A stretch of 64,000 nucleotides of DNA from Cytophagaceae bacterium (lineage in GTDB: Bacteria; Bacteroidota; Bacteroidia; Flavobacteriales; Flavobacteriaceae): positions 123,532 to 187,531 of the forward strand of contig PALD01000027.1 of the NCBI GenBank assembly GCA_002710685.1, written 5' to 3'. Both the position numbers and the translations under genes were made by a program. This document shows positions 43,625 through 52,817 of the stretch, piece after piece; position 1 is the stretch's first letter; every line of letters starts with the position of its first letter. The notes under the pieces were generated by a model that worked only from the letters and a program-made list of their open reading frames with translations, had not been told where the DNA came from and did not search any database.

Positions 43625-44731
43625 TTAGTGCAAACTGCCAAGAATATCAAACATGTTTCGCTCAAAAATGGCGTGCGTAAACTTGTTTTTAAAATGCTTT
43701 TTGCCATTTGATCCCATGCGCTTTCGCGAAAGCGAATCTTGTAAAAGCTGCTGCATGGTGTTGGCCAGGTCCAAAGCGTCTTGTTGTTTGGCCATGAGCC
43801 CCGTTTTACCCTCGATGACAATATCTGCAATACCACCCTCATTGGTAGAAATTATGGGAAGGGAATATTGCATGGCCTCAAGGAGCACCAGCGGGAAGCA
43901 TTCATTGTGATAATAGGTAGGAAAAACAAAAACATCTGCCGCCTTAAAAAACCTCGCCTTGTCCGCCCCATATTGTTTACCATGGGCAAAAACCATGGTT
44001 TCCAGTTGATTTTCACTCACAATATTAAAGAATTCTTTCTCGCCCACATCAGACCATGCACCCACGAAATGACAGGTAAAATCAAGGTTTCTTTGTTTCA
44101 ATATCTTAGTAGCCTCCAGCAGGACCAGCACTCCTTTTTCTTCCATCATGTTTGAGAGAAATAAAAAGTTGCAAGGCGCATCCAGCTGTTTTTCCGTTAG
44201 ACTGGTATCGTGCTCTTCACGTATCCCGTTAGGGCAATAAAAAACACGCTCTTTGGGCACAAAGGCCGCAATATCATAATATAGGTGCGGTGAAAGCAGG
44301 ATGCAGTGCGCATCTTTAAAAACAAACCTATACAGTGCCCTTTTCCAACCAGCATCCACATTTTTGCTCACCCCCTTATTGTGAAAGTGATACACACGAG
44401 GCACCCCAAACAATTTTACAAGGCCTATGACTAGGGCATCTTTGTAAAATCCCACGCCCTTCGCGGTGAGGGTGAGATAACACAAATCATATTTCTTTCG
44501 CAGCAGCGCCAGGAATACCTTGAATAGTATTTTGGCTACAGCCAAAATCTTACCAACACCCCCTTTACCGATGGCATCCAGTGAAGAAGACGAAGATAGA
44601 TTGATATAATCAGCATCAAAACCCGAGTTGATCAACTCGCTATCCATGAGATATTTACCCATCATCGCGGCACCGTTGACCGGGGGCGGTATATGCAATA
44701 TAAAAAGGACTTTGGGTTGCTGTTGACTCAT
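43625..44731 (-). CDS. GT4-family glycosyltransferase
   Basis: 368 residues, GT-B fold. PPPVNGAAMMGKYL (about 15-28) lies near the N-terminus. The C-terminal Rossmann domain has FLSNMMEEKGVLVLLEA (about 189-205) and VFPTYYHNECFPLVLLEAM (about 271-289, the EX7E region), followed by NEGGIADIV. It probably transfers a sugar from a nucleotide donor onto the repeat unit. It directly abuts the next gene upstream. A CGCTTTCGCGAAAGCG palindrome (43719-43734) and a TTTTGGCTACAGCCAAAA one (44530-44547) lie within the coding region. Confidence 0.92.
   Translation of the reverse strand: MSQQQPKVLFILHIPPPVNGAAMMGKYLMDSELINSGFDADYINLSSSSSLDAIGKGGVGKILAVAKILFKVFLALLRKKYDLCYLTLTAKGVGFYKDALVIGLVKLFGVPRVYHFHNKGVSKNVDAGWKRALYRFVFKDAHCILLSPHLYYDIAAFVPKERVFYCPNGIREEHDTSLTEKQLDAPCNFLFLSNMMEEKGVLVLLEATKILKQRNLDFTCHFVGAWSDVGEKEFFNIVSENQLETMVFAHGKQYGADKARFFKAADVFVFPTYYHNECFPLVLLEAMQYSLPIISTNEGGIADIVIEGKTGLMAKQQDALDLANTMQQLLQDSLSRKRMGSNGKKHFKNKFTHAIFERNMFDILGSLH
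43719..43734. repeat. CGCTTTCGCGAAAGCG palindrome in GT4 gene
   Basis: A perfect 16-base copy, near the 3' end of the coding sequence. Confidence 0.8.
44530..44547. repeat. TTTTGGCTACAGCCAAAA palindrome in GT4 gene
   Basis: 8-bp arms around AC, in the same gene as the CGCTTTCGCGAAAGCG copy at 43719. Confidence 0.75.
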
Positions 44732-45628
44732 TTATCTAAATATCGTATTCAGGATTTTATAGCCTATGCGGGTGGTTAAACTATAAACCCTGTAAAATTG
44801 CTTTATATAATATGGTTGCAAGTGCGGTTTTGGGTTAAACCCAAAATTACGCTTACCCGTCTCATCCAGTTTTGTCTTGTACCGGTTGAACCGTTCTTTA
44901 GTATTTGTTGCCTTCTCGCCAAAACCTTCATTGGAGATTTTTGAAACCAGCGGAAAGACACTGAAGGTCTTTTTTTGAAACTGGTCAAAGCACCACCGGA
45001 TGGCCCAGGAATCTAGCTGTCCTGTCATTTGCTTATTTAACATCCCGGCCATGTCTGAGCCCATTGCATTAAACTGTTTTTGTGCGGTAGCATCTTTTTT
45101 AAAATCAGAATACCCTGAAACTTCCCAATCAACCTCCTGCCATCTATCACGCCAGGTTGCCCAGCCCCATGAAGAAGCACGCATGGTAAAATAATTGTCA
45201 TACTGCTCGTCCTGGAGTGGCTTTATGGGCATTGAATATCCAGAAATACTGTGCACCTGGGAATTGTTTTTATAAAACGTCAATGCCTGATTCATAAAAT
45301 CAAGAAAATTAGTACTGGTAATTAAGTCATCTTCTAGGACAACACAACTCTCATGAGTTTTTAAAATCTTGCTAACTCCCGTAATTATTGATGTAGCAAG
45401 ACCTTTATTTGTTTCGCTGGCATAAATGGTTACTTCTTTAAAGCCATGTATAGTTGCTAGATATTCACGCACATCATTGATTTCCGTGGCATCTCTTTCT
45501 GTTTTGGGACCGTCTGAAAAAACAAAAAGTGCTGTGTCGCTGGCGAGGTGATTTCGCCGCAAGGCAATAACAGATTGCTTGAGCGGTTCTAGTTTCTTGT
45601 ATGTAAAAAGCAGCACCGGTGCAGTCAT
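44732..45628 (-). CDS. GT-A fold glycosyltransferase (GT2-like)
   Basis: 298 residues. VLLFTYKKLEPLKQSV (about 5-20) and the metal-binding VVLEDDLITS (about 95-104, EDD motif) indicate a GT-A enzyme similar to those that add GlcNAc-type sugars. RASSWGWATWRDRW (about 150-163) is a conserved block in this subgroup. The C-terminal portion is helical and basic. It lies 3 bases after the polymerase gene. A TTTTGGGTTAAACCCAAAA palindrome (44828-44846) lies within it. Confidence 0.88.
   Translation of the reverse strand: MTAPVLLFTYKKLEPLKQSVIALRRNHLASDTALFVFSDGPKTERDATEINDVREYLATIHGFKEVTIYASETNKGLATSIITGVSKILKTHESCVVLEDDLITSTNFLDFMNQALTFYKNNSQVHSISGYSMPIKPLQDEQYDNYFTMRASSWGWATWRDRWQEVDWEVSGYSDFKKDATAQKQFNAMGSDMAGMLNKQMTGQLDSWAIRWCFDQFQKKTFSVFPLVSKISNEGFGEKATNTKERFNRYKTKLDETGKRNFGFNPKPHLQPYYIKQFYRVYSLTTRIGYKILNTIFR
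44828..44846. repeat. TTTTGGGTTAAACCCAAAA palindrome
   Basis: Perfect 9-bp arms around one A, inside the GT2-like gene near its 3' end. Confidence 0.7.
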
Positions 45629-45631
45629 AGT

Positions 45632-46915
45632 TTATGCTTTGTCAATTAAATATCGGTCGCCTGGCCTTACAAGCTTTAAGGTTTCATGCTTGCCTGCATT
45701 GAGTTCTTGCATTTCATCATCTGTGAGATATATGGGTTTTACATAAGAAACAGAAACAATAAATAAGCAAAGTGCAAAAAAGTCTTGAGAGCTATATAAG
45801 GCTGACGAGAACATGCCATAGACTAGCATTTGCATGAAAAGTAATGCGACCCAGCCCACTTGCTTTCTATATTTTATAATCTTAAAAGCCCGCGAAATGG
45901 CAAAACCGACCAATATTAAAAAAGGAACTCCCCCCAAAATGCCCATGGTCAAAAAAGCTTCAAGTATAAAATTGTGGGGATACCCTCCTTTGCCCAGACC
46001 GTGGGGGATGACATAAAAATCACCAAAAAGCAGGGCATCTCCTATAATTTCTAACGTGTTGAGATAAATCATGTCCCTGCCACTGGTTTCTTGATTTTCA
46101 ATTGCAGATGCCAGACGTGTGGCTAGACTACTACCCATGGATTGCGCCAGCTCAATCAAGTATCCCCCAAAAAGCCATAACAACAGTAGACCGATGGCCA
46201 GGGTTATACATGTCTTGACCATGCCAAATCTCGCCATCACATAAAAACCTATTACCAAAACAAGCACAACTACGGGCGACCGCGTTCCTGCTTTAAGTAT
46301 GGACAAAATCCCCAGCACAAAAAGCAGCGCATAAGCGAGCCAACAAAGCTTGAATCGAAAATGAAAGAAACCATAAACAGCTGCAAGCGAAAGTGCGCAC
46401 CCCATCTGCCCATAGTTTATCATATTTACTGTACTATTTGCATTGAAACGTCCCGCTAGAGCTTCCTCGGTATTTTCTTGAGCAAAGAAAAACGCGATTA
46501 CAAGACCCAGAGCAAGCAAAGCAATAAATACATAATAAGACCGGGTAGAACTTATGGCGGGGGCATACCTAAAGGAAAATGCTATCAACACACTGGCCAT
46601 AAAACTGACCAAGTCAAGTTTTGACCCATAACCCTGCGGATTATACTCTAGAAATACATCAAAAAATAAATTGATAAAATATATGACAACGACCCCCAGA
46701 AAGAGCTTCTCAAGATTATCAAGCTCATACAATTTGTAAGCATACTCCTTAATTATGAGCATGGCAAGAACTGCCTTTAAACCCCAAAAGGAATAACGCA
46801 GCCATGCAGCATCAAAACCAAACATATCTGGAATGAATGTGATGAGCAAGAACACGGCATAGAAATTTACCGCAAAGTGAAGGTTCTTTTTATACCAGTA
46901 TACAAAGTGGCTCAA
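45632..46915 (-). CDS. O-antigen ligase/polymerase (Wzy-like) membrane protein
   Basis: 427 residues with about 11 membrane helices and one large outer loop (about 255-310) with YPHNFILEAFLTMGILGG after it, the usual place of the Wzy_C/WaaL motif. GTRSPVVVLVLVIGFYV (about 210-226) is another family feature. It probably polymerises the repeat units exported by the flippase. It follows a glycosyltransferase gene after 18 bases. Confidence 0.88.
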   Translation of the reverse strand: MSHFVYWYKKNLHFAVNFYAVFLLITFIPDMFGFDAAWLRYSFWGLKAVLAMLIIKEYAYKLYELDNLEKLFLGVVVIYFINLFFDVFLEYNPQGYGSKLDLVSFMASVLIAFSFRYAPAISSTRSYYVFIALLALGLVIAFFFAQENTEEALAGRFNANSTVNMINYGQMGCALSLAAVYGFFHFRFKLCWLAYALLFVLGILSILKAGTRSPVVVLVLVIGFYVMARFGMVKTCITLAIGLLLLWLFGGYLIELAQSMGSSLATRLASAIENQETSGRDMIYLNTLEIIGDALLFGDFYVIPHGLGKGGYPHNFILEAFLTMGILGGVPFLILVGFAISRAFKIIKYRKQVGWVALLFMQMLVYGMFSSALYSSQDFFALCLFIVSVSYVKPIYLTDDEMQELNAGKHETLKLVRPGDRYLIDKA

Positions 46916-46933
46916 TGACTACGATAATTATGG

Positions 46934-48118
46934 TTAACTGTTTATATCTAAATGGTCCTTTAATACCATTGCGGCAAAATTATGTGGACTGTGCTGCTTT
47001 ATAAATTTGTCTGCCTGAGAATGCAATGGTGGTTCTGTGATTACCCGCTCAATGCCTGTTGCAATTCCCGAAGCAGTGGGGGCTTGCAGTAAAACTCCTA
47101 AGTTATACTGTTCTACCAATTCTTTTAATAATCCAGAACCGGTTGCAACCACTGGTTTTTTGGCGAAAGCCGCATGACCCAGAATTCCACTTGACGCCTC
47201 CACGTTTTTATAGGGTATAAGGACGGCATCGCACTGGTCAAATAGGCTCTTCATCACATCTGAAGGCACAAATTGCTCATCCCATACTATCTGTGCCTTA
47301 CTGCTGGCAGTACTAACTGTGATTGTACTTTTAAGAAGTTTCCGCTCTGCAGGTACGGTGGCCATGCCCACCAGCAATAGTGCTATTTTATCTTGTAAAG
47401 ATGCTTTAATCTTGGTCGCGGCCTGCACGGTCTCTGGACTACTTTTACGGTTGCCCAAAGAACCAATGTGGAGGATTATTTTTCTATCTGGGTCAATATT
47501 ATAAGCTTTTCTAATGTCAAAACCTTCCCGCGGATGTAAACGTGGTATGGGGTCTGGCAACATTTTAAAAGCGGTTGTCTTAAGATGCTTATTGGTCTCA
47601 TCTACTACTTCCTGGTCATTGAGCAAAAAGATTGTTTTTAGTTTTGGGTTTTTGGTAAAAAGCTTGCTTAGGTAATATGCTTTATGGTATTGAAATTTTT
47701 CACTTGCCGTATTCCTATTCATGCGATAATAGTGTAAAAACAAGATTCCGCTGAAAGAATACTGCGTTCTAAATAAAGCAGCTCCCAGTTGAACCAGGTT
47801 AAAGCTCAAGGCGAAAACATGGTCCGGCCGCAGCTTTTTTGCGTAAGCGTCCATCAATCTATATTCTCTAAAATACCTGCGTACCGTACCCGCGCTCACC
47901 ACATTCTTGTAGGCCTCTTCATCAATATGCACCCAGGTAACTCCCTTGATTTTTCCTGCCTTTTCCACAATGCCAGGAAACTCCTGCTCAAAGTACGGGT
48001 TGACCACAAAAATATATTCTTCGCCCGCCGTACCTTCCTGAAATAAAAAATCGACCAGATGACTTATATACTCTGCATGGTGACCCGTAATCGCTATGTC
48101 AAAAAGTAAGGTTTTCAA
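46934..48118 (-). CDS. GT-B fold glycosyltransferase
   Basis: 394 residues. The N-terminus begins LLFDIAITGHHAEYISHL (about 4-21), a pattern of group 1-type transferases. The C-terminal half has ILHIGSLGNRKSSPETV (about 195-211), DAVLIPYKNVEASSGILGHAAFAKKPVVAT (split, about 304-333) with the donor-binding region. It adds one sugar of the repeat unit; which sugar is unknown. The spacing is 10 bases to the neighbour upstream. Confidence 0.88.
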   Translation of the reverse strand: MKTLLFDIAITGHHAEYISHLVDFLFQEGTAGEEYIFVVNPYFEQEFPGIVEKAGKIKGVTWVHIDEEAYKNVVSAGTVRRYFREYRLMDAYAKKLRPDHVFALSFNLVQLGAALFRTQYSFSGILFLHYYRMNRNTASEKFQYHKAYYLSKLFTKNPKLKTIFLLNDQEVVDETNKHLKTTAFKMLPDPIPRLHPREGFDIRKAYNIDPDRKIILHIGSLGNRKSSPETVQAATKIKASLQDKIALLLVGMATVPAERKLLKSTITVSTASSKAQIVWDEQFVPSDVMKSLFDQCDAVLIPYKNVEASSGILGHAAFAKKPVVATGSGLLKELVEQYNLGVLLQAPTASGIATGIERVITEPPLHSQADKFIKQHSPHNFAAMVLKDHLDINS

Positions 48119-48128
48119 TAGTTATTCT

Positions 48129-48980
48129 TTACACATTTAAGGGGTTGCTCCCTTTGAGGTTTATACCCAGCTTTGACAGGGCAAGGCGCACATAATATTT
48201 AAACCCCCATACGAGTGGATGCTCTTTTCTATTGCTCAGCAAATACCCTTTAAATTTATGGTTCTCTGGTTTGAGTGCTTCCTTGTCGTAGATATATTTT
48301 GGGTTATGTACATACATTGTGGGAAAATGCGCATAATCACTTACATCACCTTCTACAAGTGCATTGAGTTTTTTGCTTAACAGGCTTATGATTGACTGGT
48401 CGTGCCTGTGGACCAGGAATTCGGGATAGTTAGGCAATCCTTGAGTGTTAGGAGCATCTGTTAAAATCCTGTAATCCTTGGAATATTCATAATATGCATT
48501 GAGAAATCGGGTAGATTCAGCATCCTTCTTCAGGATAAAGAAATTTGCCGAAATCTGCCTTTTATTTGCATATTCCTCGGTATCACAATCCATCAGCACA
48601 AAAGCGTCCCGCTTGGTAAACTGTTTTTCAATTAACGGCAGGTAAAAGCAAAAGACACTTTTGCCTTGAGCGTCCATATAGTTTAATAGCGGTTTGATAT
48701 TTTTTACAAAGACCGTCCCACTATCAGAATAGACCAGATAGTCTCCTTCTTTGAGTTCATCAAAGGTTTTCTTAAGAAGATAGGGCTTCCAGAAATATCC
48801 TCCAAAACCTTTTTTAGAATGCTCAAAATGCGCCTGGCTTTCTTCCATGAAAATGGAATCAATATCCTGCGGACCATACTCCACTACACGGTCTATACCC
48901 CCTAGAAGCTTGGCAGACCTCGTATTCCACTTCTGTTGCGTTCTAAAAGACGCATCGGCAAAGTTTATAGAAGTTATCAT
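48129..48980 (-). CDS. putative capsule-type glycosyltransferase (unassigned family)
   Basis: 283 residues. YLVYSDSGTVFVKNI (about 80-94) has a DSG in place of the DxD usually seen in GT-A donor sites, and HRHDQSIISLLSKKL (about 192-206) resembles the acceptor-side motif of GT32-like or nucleotide-diphospho-sugar transferases. I cannot name the family with confidence. Its position between two glycosyltransferase genes (10 and 1 base gaps) makes a sugar-transfer role likely. Confidence 0.65.
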   Translation of the reverse strand: MITSINFADASFRTQQKWNTRSAKLLGGIDRVVEYGPQDIDSIFMEESQAHFEHSKKGFGGYFWKPYLLKKTFDELKEGDYLVYSDSGTVFVKNIKPLLNYMDAQGKSVFCFYLPLIEKQFTKRDAFVLMDCDTEEYANKRQISANFFILKKDAESTRFLNAYYEYSKDYRILTDAPNTQGLPNYPEFLVHRHDQSIISLLSKKLNALVEGDVSDYAHFPTMYVHNPKYIYDKEALKPENHKFKGYLLSNRKEHPLVWGFKYYVRLALSKLGINLKGSNPLNV

Positions 48981-48981
48981 A

Positions 48982-49875
48982 TCAAGCGGTTACGGGTTTA
49001 TTGTTTAGCTTACGCCAAAATTTTAAAGCATAACGTTCTACCTGCCCAAAAAACAGGAATATGGGTCCAGTAGCACCCATTTTATCCCGCATTAATTTTA
49101 CCGAAGCATTATCTCCCATCCTGGCGCGACGGTCACGTATTCTTTTTAATAATTCAAGCAACATAAGCTTATGATATGGGTTTCTCGCCTTGCTTAAATC
49201 AATATAAAAAGCATATTCCTTCTCAATGAGCGTGACTTTTTGACTTAGTTCTTTATGGTCTAAAAAATGCATAAACACAATCTGTGGTGAGTAGGCCACA
49301 TCGTATTTTTTTAAAAGTAGAAGCACAATCTCCAGGTCTTCCCAGATAGAACATTCTTTTCTAAAACCGCCCACGGCGCGAAATGCATCTTTAGCAACAA
49401 GCATCGCCCCGGTCCTGGGAAAAATATGCCGCTGCCATAATCTTTTAAAACGCTTTTCTACAATACCTTCCTTTTCCCTAGCGCAGCACCGCACCTCCTT
49501 GCCACTTTCTTCTTTGGCAACAAAGTTTGCCGTATAAAATTTCAAGTCTGGATAAGCCTGCATAAGATTTATAAACGTCCTTAATCCTCCAGGCAGTAGG
49601 ACATCATCTGCATCAATAAAAAAAAGCCAATGGCCAGATGCATGGTTCGACCCATAATTTCGGGTGTCTGAGACCCCCGTATTTTTTTTGGTGAAAACCA
49701 AAATCCTATCATCATCCATCGCTTGAACCACTGCCGCACTCGCATCAGTAGAACCATCATCTACCACGATGATTTCAAAGTTTCCATAATCCTGCTCCAG
49801 CAGGGAGTTTATGGTCCTGGTGATGACCTGCTCCTTGTTGTATAATGGTATGATTATAGAAATCAATGGTTTCAT
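48982..49875 (-). CDS. family 2 glycosyltransferase
   Basis: 297 residues. The N-terminal GT2 domain is clear: ISIIIPLYNKEQVI (about 5-18), VVDDGSTDAS (about 36-45) and the metal site FIDADD (about 85-90). GGFRKECSIWEDLE (about 168-181) carries the catalytic ED. The C-terminal region is basic. It overlaps the pyruvyl transferase stop by one base. Confidence 0.93.
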   Translation of the reverse strand: MKPLISIIIPLYNKEQVITRTINSLLEQDYGNFEIIVVDDGSTDASAAVVQAMDDDRILVFTKKNTGVSDTRNYGSNHASGHWLFFIDADDVLLPGGLRTFINLMQAYPDLKFYTANFVAKEESGKEVRCCAREKEGIVEKRFKRLWQRHIFPRTGAMLVAKDAFRAVGGFRKECSIWEDLEIVLLLLKKYDVAYSPQIVFMHFLDHKELSQKVTLIEKEYAFYIDLSKARNPYHKLMLLELLKRIRDRRARMGDNASVKLMRDKMGATGPIFLFFGQVERYALKFWRKLNNKPVTA

Positions 49876-50996
49876 TAAATACCTAGCTTGCTAAAATATT
49901 CATCTGTCCTGCCGCGCTGCTTTTCAAGTTCAGTATTTACCCGCGTCCAGTCTATTTCTGCCTGTAGCAAATCTTGAGTTAATTCTTCACTGTTCAGGAT
50001 TATCCTATTTTCCAACCCCACGGTTTTTAACATGGAGTAAAAACGGGTGAGCCCACGCTCTTTGTTGCCATACACGATAAACGGTTTATTGAACAAGAGT
50101 GAAAAAATCGTTCCGTGAAAGGAGTCTGTCACAACATACTCAGCGTCCATGAAGCCTCGCAGCCAACTGGTCACGGTGGGATATTTTTTTGCTTCAAGCG
50201 TCATCCCGGGTTTGATGACCGGCTTATTGATGCTATAGGTTTTTCCCCCCACGTGCTGCACCACCTCATCGATGACCTTTTGGCGATCCTCCTTTATATC
50301 AAGCATATACACGAGTATATTGCCATCTTTTGCGGGTTCAGATTCGGCTTTCGCCAAATGCTCATAGTCCTCAACCTTGAGTAACATGGTGGGGTCAACG
50401 TGCCTTACCGCTTCTTTATCAAAATATTTTGTGCAAATCTCCACTCCGGAATCTTCCCGCACCGAAACGCCATCAAATTTTTGAATGAGATTCTTGATTT
50501 CGCCGGTCAATTCTGCTGGTTGCTCCCACTCTCCTTTACCAAATGACGCTGCATAAGACAGGCGTTGCACGGTCGTGTTTTTCGCGAAAGCGTAAAAGAA
50601 ATCCTTTGCCATGGCATTAGTATAGTCTACACGCCATACCTGGTCGCTGCCCACCACCAGGGCATCCAGGTTATACCCGCTCACCACGGCCTCCATCCCC
50701 TCTGATGAGAAATAAGGCTTGGTCTTGGGCTCGATGTACTTATTTATAAAATAATCGGTATTCGCCCGTATGGCCTTTTGCTCCTGCTCATGTTTCCACT
50801 TGCTGGGGAACACCGTTTTCTTGAGCAACTGCACGAGTGGCCCGGTAAATTTTTTATTGAATTGCCTATCTATGACCAGAATCTCATGACCCCGCTCCTT
50901 GAGGTACCTTTGCAGGGCATAGGCCTGTAACAACCCACCATAATTGCTGTGCAATGGCAAGGTCAAGGTTCCTATTTTTTTCGGTTTTGATTGCAT
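49875..50996 (-). CDS. polysaccharide pyruvyl transferase family protein
   Basis: 373 residues. LPLHSNYGGLLQAYAL (about 14-29), DALVVGSDQVWR (about 111-122), FGKGEW and VTDSFHGTIFSLLFNKPFIVYG (split, about 290-311) match the PS_pyruv_trans family (CsaB-like). It adds a ketal-linked pyruvate to a sugar, giving the polymer a negative charge. The partial palindrome TTTCGCGAAA at 50580-50589 is inside. It lies 6 bases after the flippase gene. Confidence 0.92.
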   Translation of the reverse strand: MQSKPKKIGTLTLPLHSNYGGLLQAYALQRYLKERGHEILVIDRQFNKKFTGPLVQLLKKTVFPSKWKHEQEQKAIRANTDYFINKYIEPKTKPYFSSEGMEAVVSGYNLDALVVGSDQVWRVDYTNAMAKDFFYAFAKNTTVQRLSYAASFGKGEWEQPAELTGEIKNLIQKFDGVSVREDSGVEICTKYFDKEAVRHVDPTMLLKVEDYEHLAKAESEPAKDGNILVYMLDIKEDRQKVIDEVVQHVGGKTYSINKPVIKPGMTLEAKKYPTVTSWLRGFMDAEYVVTDSFHGTIFSLLFNKPFIVYGNKERGLTRFYSMLKTVGLENRIILNSEELTQDLLQAEIDWTRVNTELEKQRGRTDEYFSKLGI

Positions 50997-51002
50997 GATT
51001 TT

Positions 51003-52538
51003 CTATTTGATTAGTTTGAATTTCTTCAAAAGGAAAACAGCTTTTTCCTTTAAGAATTGCTTTTCGTTCTTTTTAAGTCCCACCAGCAGGATAGATGCTA
51101 CGATACTTACCACGGTCACGGTCTCCAGCACAAAAAAACGGGTGAGGCCAGCTTCCATTTTATAAAAGACGATTGCCGGTAAAATCAGTGAAACGATAAC
51201 CACGACCACGATTCTAAAAACCACATGAGACAAAAACTTGGAAACGGAGATATGTATCAAGCGGCTCACCATGATCAACCTGGCAAACATGGCCATCACC
51301 GAAATTACAATACTTACATAAAAAGTAGTTTGTGGAGGGTAGCCCATTTTTAGAAAAACATAAGAAATGGGTAAGATGAGCAGCAACAGCCCCCCAGCCA
51401 CAATCATATACCATTTTATCCTTCCGCTGGCCTGTGCCCCCGCCATAATGGGAAAGGATATGGAATCAATCAAGGCATTGATCAAGACCAGCCTACAAAA
51501 GAGCACGGCATAGTCTGGCACGATTTTAAGCCACCATTTTAAGATGAGTTCTGTTTCCATAATAATGGGAAGGCTCACACAAAACAGTAAGAAGAAGGCA
51601 TATTTTGAACCTTGAAAAATTAATTGCTCCATGTATTTTGTATCTCCGGCAGCATACGATTTCACAATCTGTGGATTGAGTGCAACCTGAAAGTTTCCCA
51701 CAAAACCGTTTATCGCACCGTTGACCTGATATGCAATTCCACGTGCAGCATTAATTGCCGGGCCAAAAAAGATATTCAGCAGGATATTCACACCTTGATT
51801 ATAGGTCACATAAGCCCCAGTGCCAAAGAGGTTCCAGCCCGTGTAGCCCAGCATTTCCTTAAAAATAGCCTTATCCCATACATATTTATAAGTACACTCT
51901 TCAAACTTTCGCTTTGCGTAGATCCTATCAATCATTAGCAGCAAGAAGGATACCCCAAACATCAACATCCCATACATAATGAGCTTATCATAAGTCAACC
52001 ACTGTATGAGGAAAACCAGGAGCAACTTTAAGGAAACCTCAACTATACTTACATATGCATAAATATTCATGTGTTCCCGGGCAATAATCGAGGCCGTATA
52101 GGGCACGCTCACAATCTTCACCACAAAAGAGAAAATGGCAAACTGGTAAATCCAGTTGGCCGCCACCATCCTATCTTCAGGGATGGTGAGTTTATGATTT
52201 AAAAACCACAACCCAATGGTTTCCGCAAGGACCAGGATTACCAGGGCGATGAGCAGGTGTATGTTTACGCTTGTCGCAAAAACTTTCCTGAGCTGTGCAA
52301 AATTGTCCTTTCCTATTTCAAAAGATAAGAAACGTTGTGTTGCCCCAGACATGGCACTGTTGAGAAACGAAAACATGCCCACGACACCGGCAACCACATT
52401 GTAGATGCCAAAATCCTCAACCCCTAGGGTATTGAGCACCACCCGGGATGTGTACAATGAAATAGCCATTGTAAGGAACATCCTGAAATAGAGCATCAAG
52501 GTGTTTTTGGCAATTCTTTTACTGTCTGAAGAACTCAT
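51003..52538 (-). CDS. polysaccharide flippase (MATE/Wzx superfamily)
   Basis: 511 residues with about 14 membrane helices. TLMLYFRMFLTMAISLYTSRVVLNTLGVEDFGIYNVVAGVV (split, about 13-53) is typical of this transporter family in O-antigen and capsule loci. It moves lipid-linked repeat units across the inner membrane. It is the first gene of the minus-strand run, although no clean promoter box was found in the roughly 280 bases upstream. Confidence 0.92.
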   Translation of the reverse strand: MSSSDSKRIAKNTLMLYFRMFLTMAISLYTSRVVLNTLGVEDFGIYNVVAGVVGMFSFLNSAMSGATQRFLSFEIGKDNFAQLRKVFATSVNIHLLIALVILVLAETIGLWFLNHKLTIPEDRMVAANWIYQFAIFSFVVKIVSVPYTASIIAREHMNIYAYVSIVEVSLKLLLVFLIQWLTYDKLIMYGMLMFGVSFLLLMIDRIYAKRKFEECTYKYVWDKAIFKEMLGYTGWNLFGTGAYVTYNQGVNILLNIFFGPAINAARGIAYQVNGAINGFVGNFQVALNPQIVKSYAAGDTKYMEQLIFQGSKYAFFLLFCVSLPIIMETELILKWWLKIVPDYAVLFCRLVLINALIDSISFPIMAGAQASGRIKWYMIVAGGLLLLILPISYVFLKMGYPPQTTFYVSIVISVMAMFARLIMVSRLIHISVSKFLSHVVFRIVVVVIVSLILPAIVFYKMEAGLTRFFVLETVTVVSIVASILLVGLKKNEKQFLKEKAVFLLKKFKLIK

Positions 52539-52783
52539 ACACCAGGCTAGAATGAAGTTTTCCCCAAGCCGTAACTATCTTACGGCCTTGATTAGGTAAA
52601 TATTGGCCTTGGTTTATCCAAGTTTCCAAAGTGAATCAAGTATAGATTTATTTCACTTGGCAAGTTTAAAATAACCTAGCCGCTTAATAAGAAGCTTTAA
52701 CAATACTTTGAAAGTATTGTGCCATAAAGCAATAGGTGTTCTATTAAATGTGTTGCTATACTATGAATGAAGGCTTAAAATGA
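52539..52783. other. non-coding spacer between polysaccharide locus and tRNA-Leu remnant
   Basis: AT-rich with no gene. A CAAGTATA sequence near 52636 is one base off the minus-strand promoter box and might drive the flippase operon. Confidence 0.35.
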
Positions 52784-52813
52784 AAAAGGCCTCAACAAAT
52801 GTCGAGGCCTTTT
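52784..52813 (-). terminator. terminator of the former tRNA-Leu gene
   Basis: AAAAGGCCTC (52784-52793) pairs with GAGGCCTTTT (52804-52813), with a T-run on the minus strand. It lies 4 bases beyond the tRNA 3' end. Confidence 0.8.
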
Positions 52814-52817
52814 CTTG

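Noticed and set aside
43558..43842. Minus-strand 94-codon frame at the end of the GT4 gene and into the gap
   Set aside because: It overlaps the glycosyltransferase in another frame and its translation looks random, so the gap stays non-coding.
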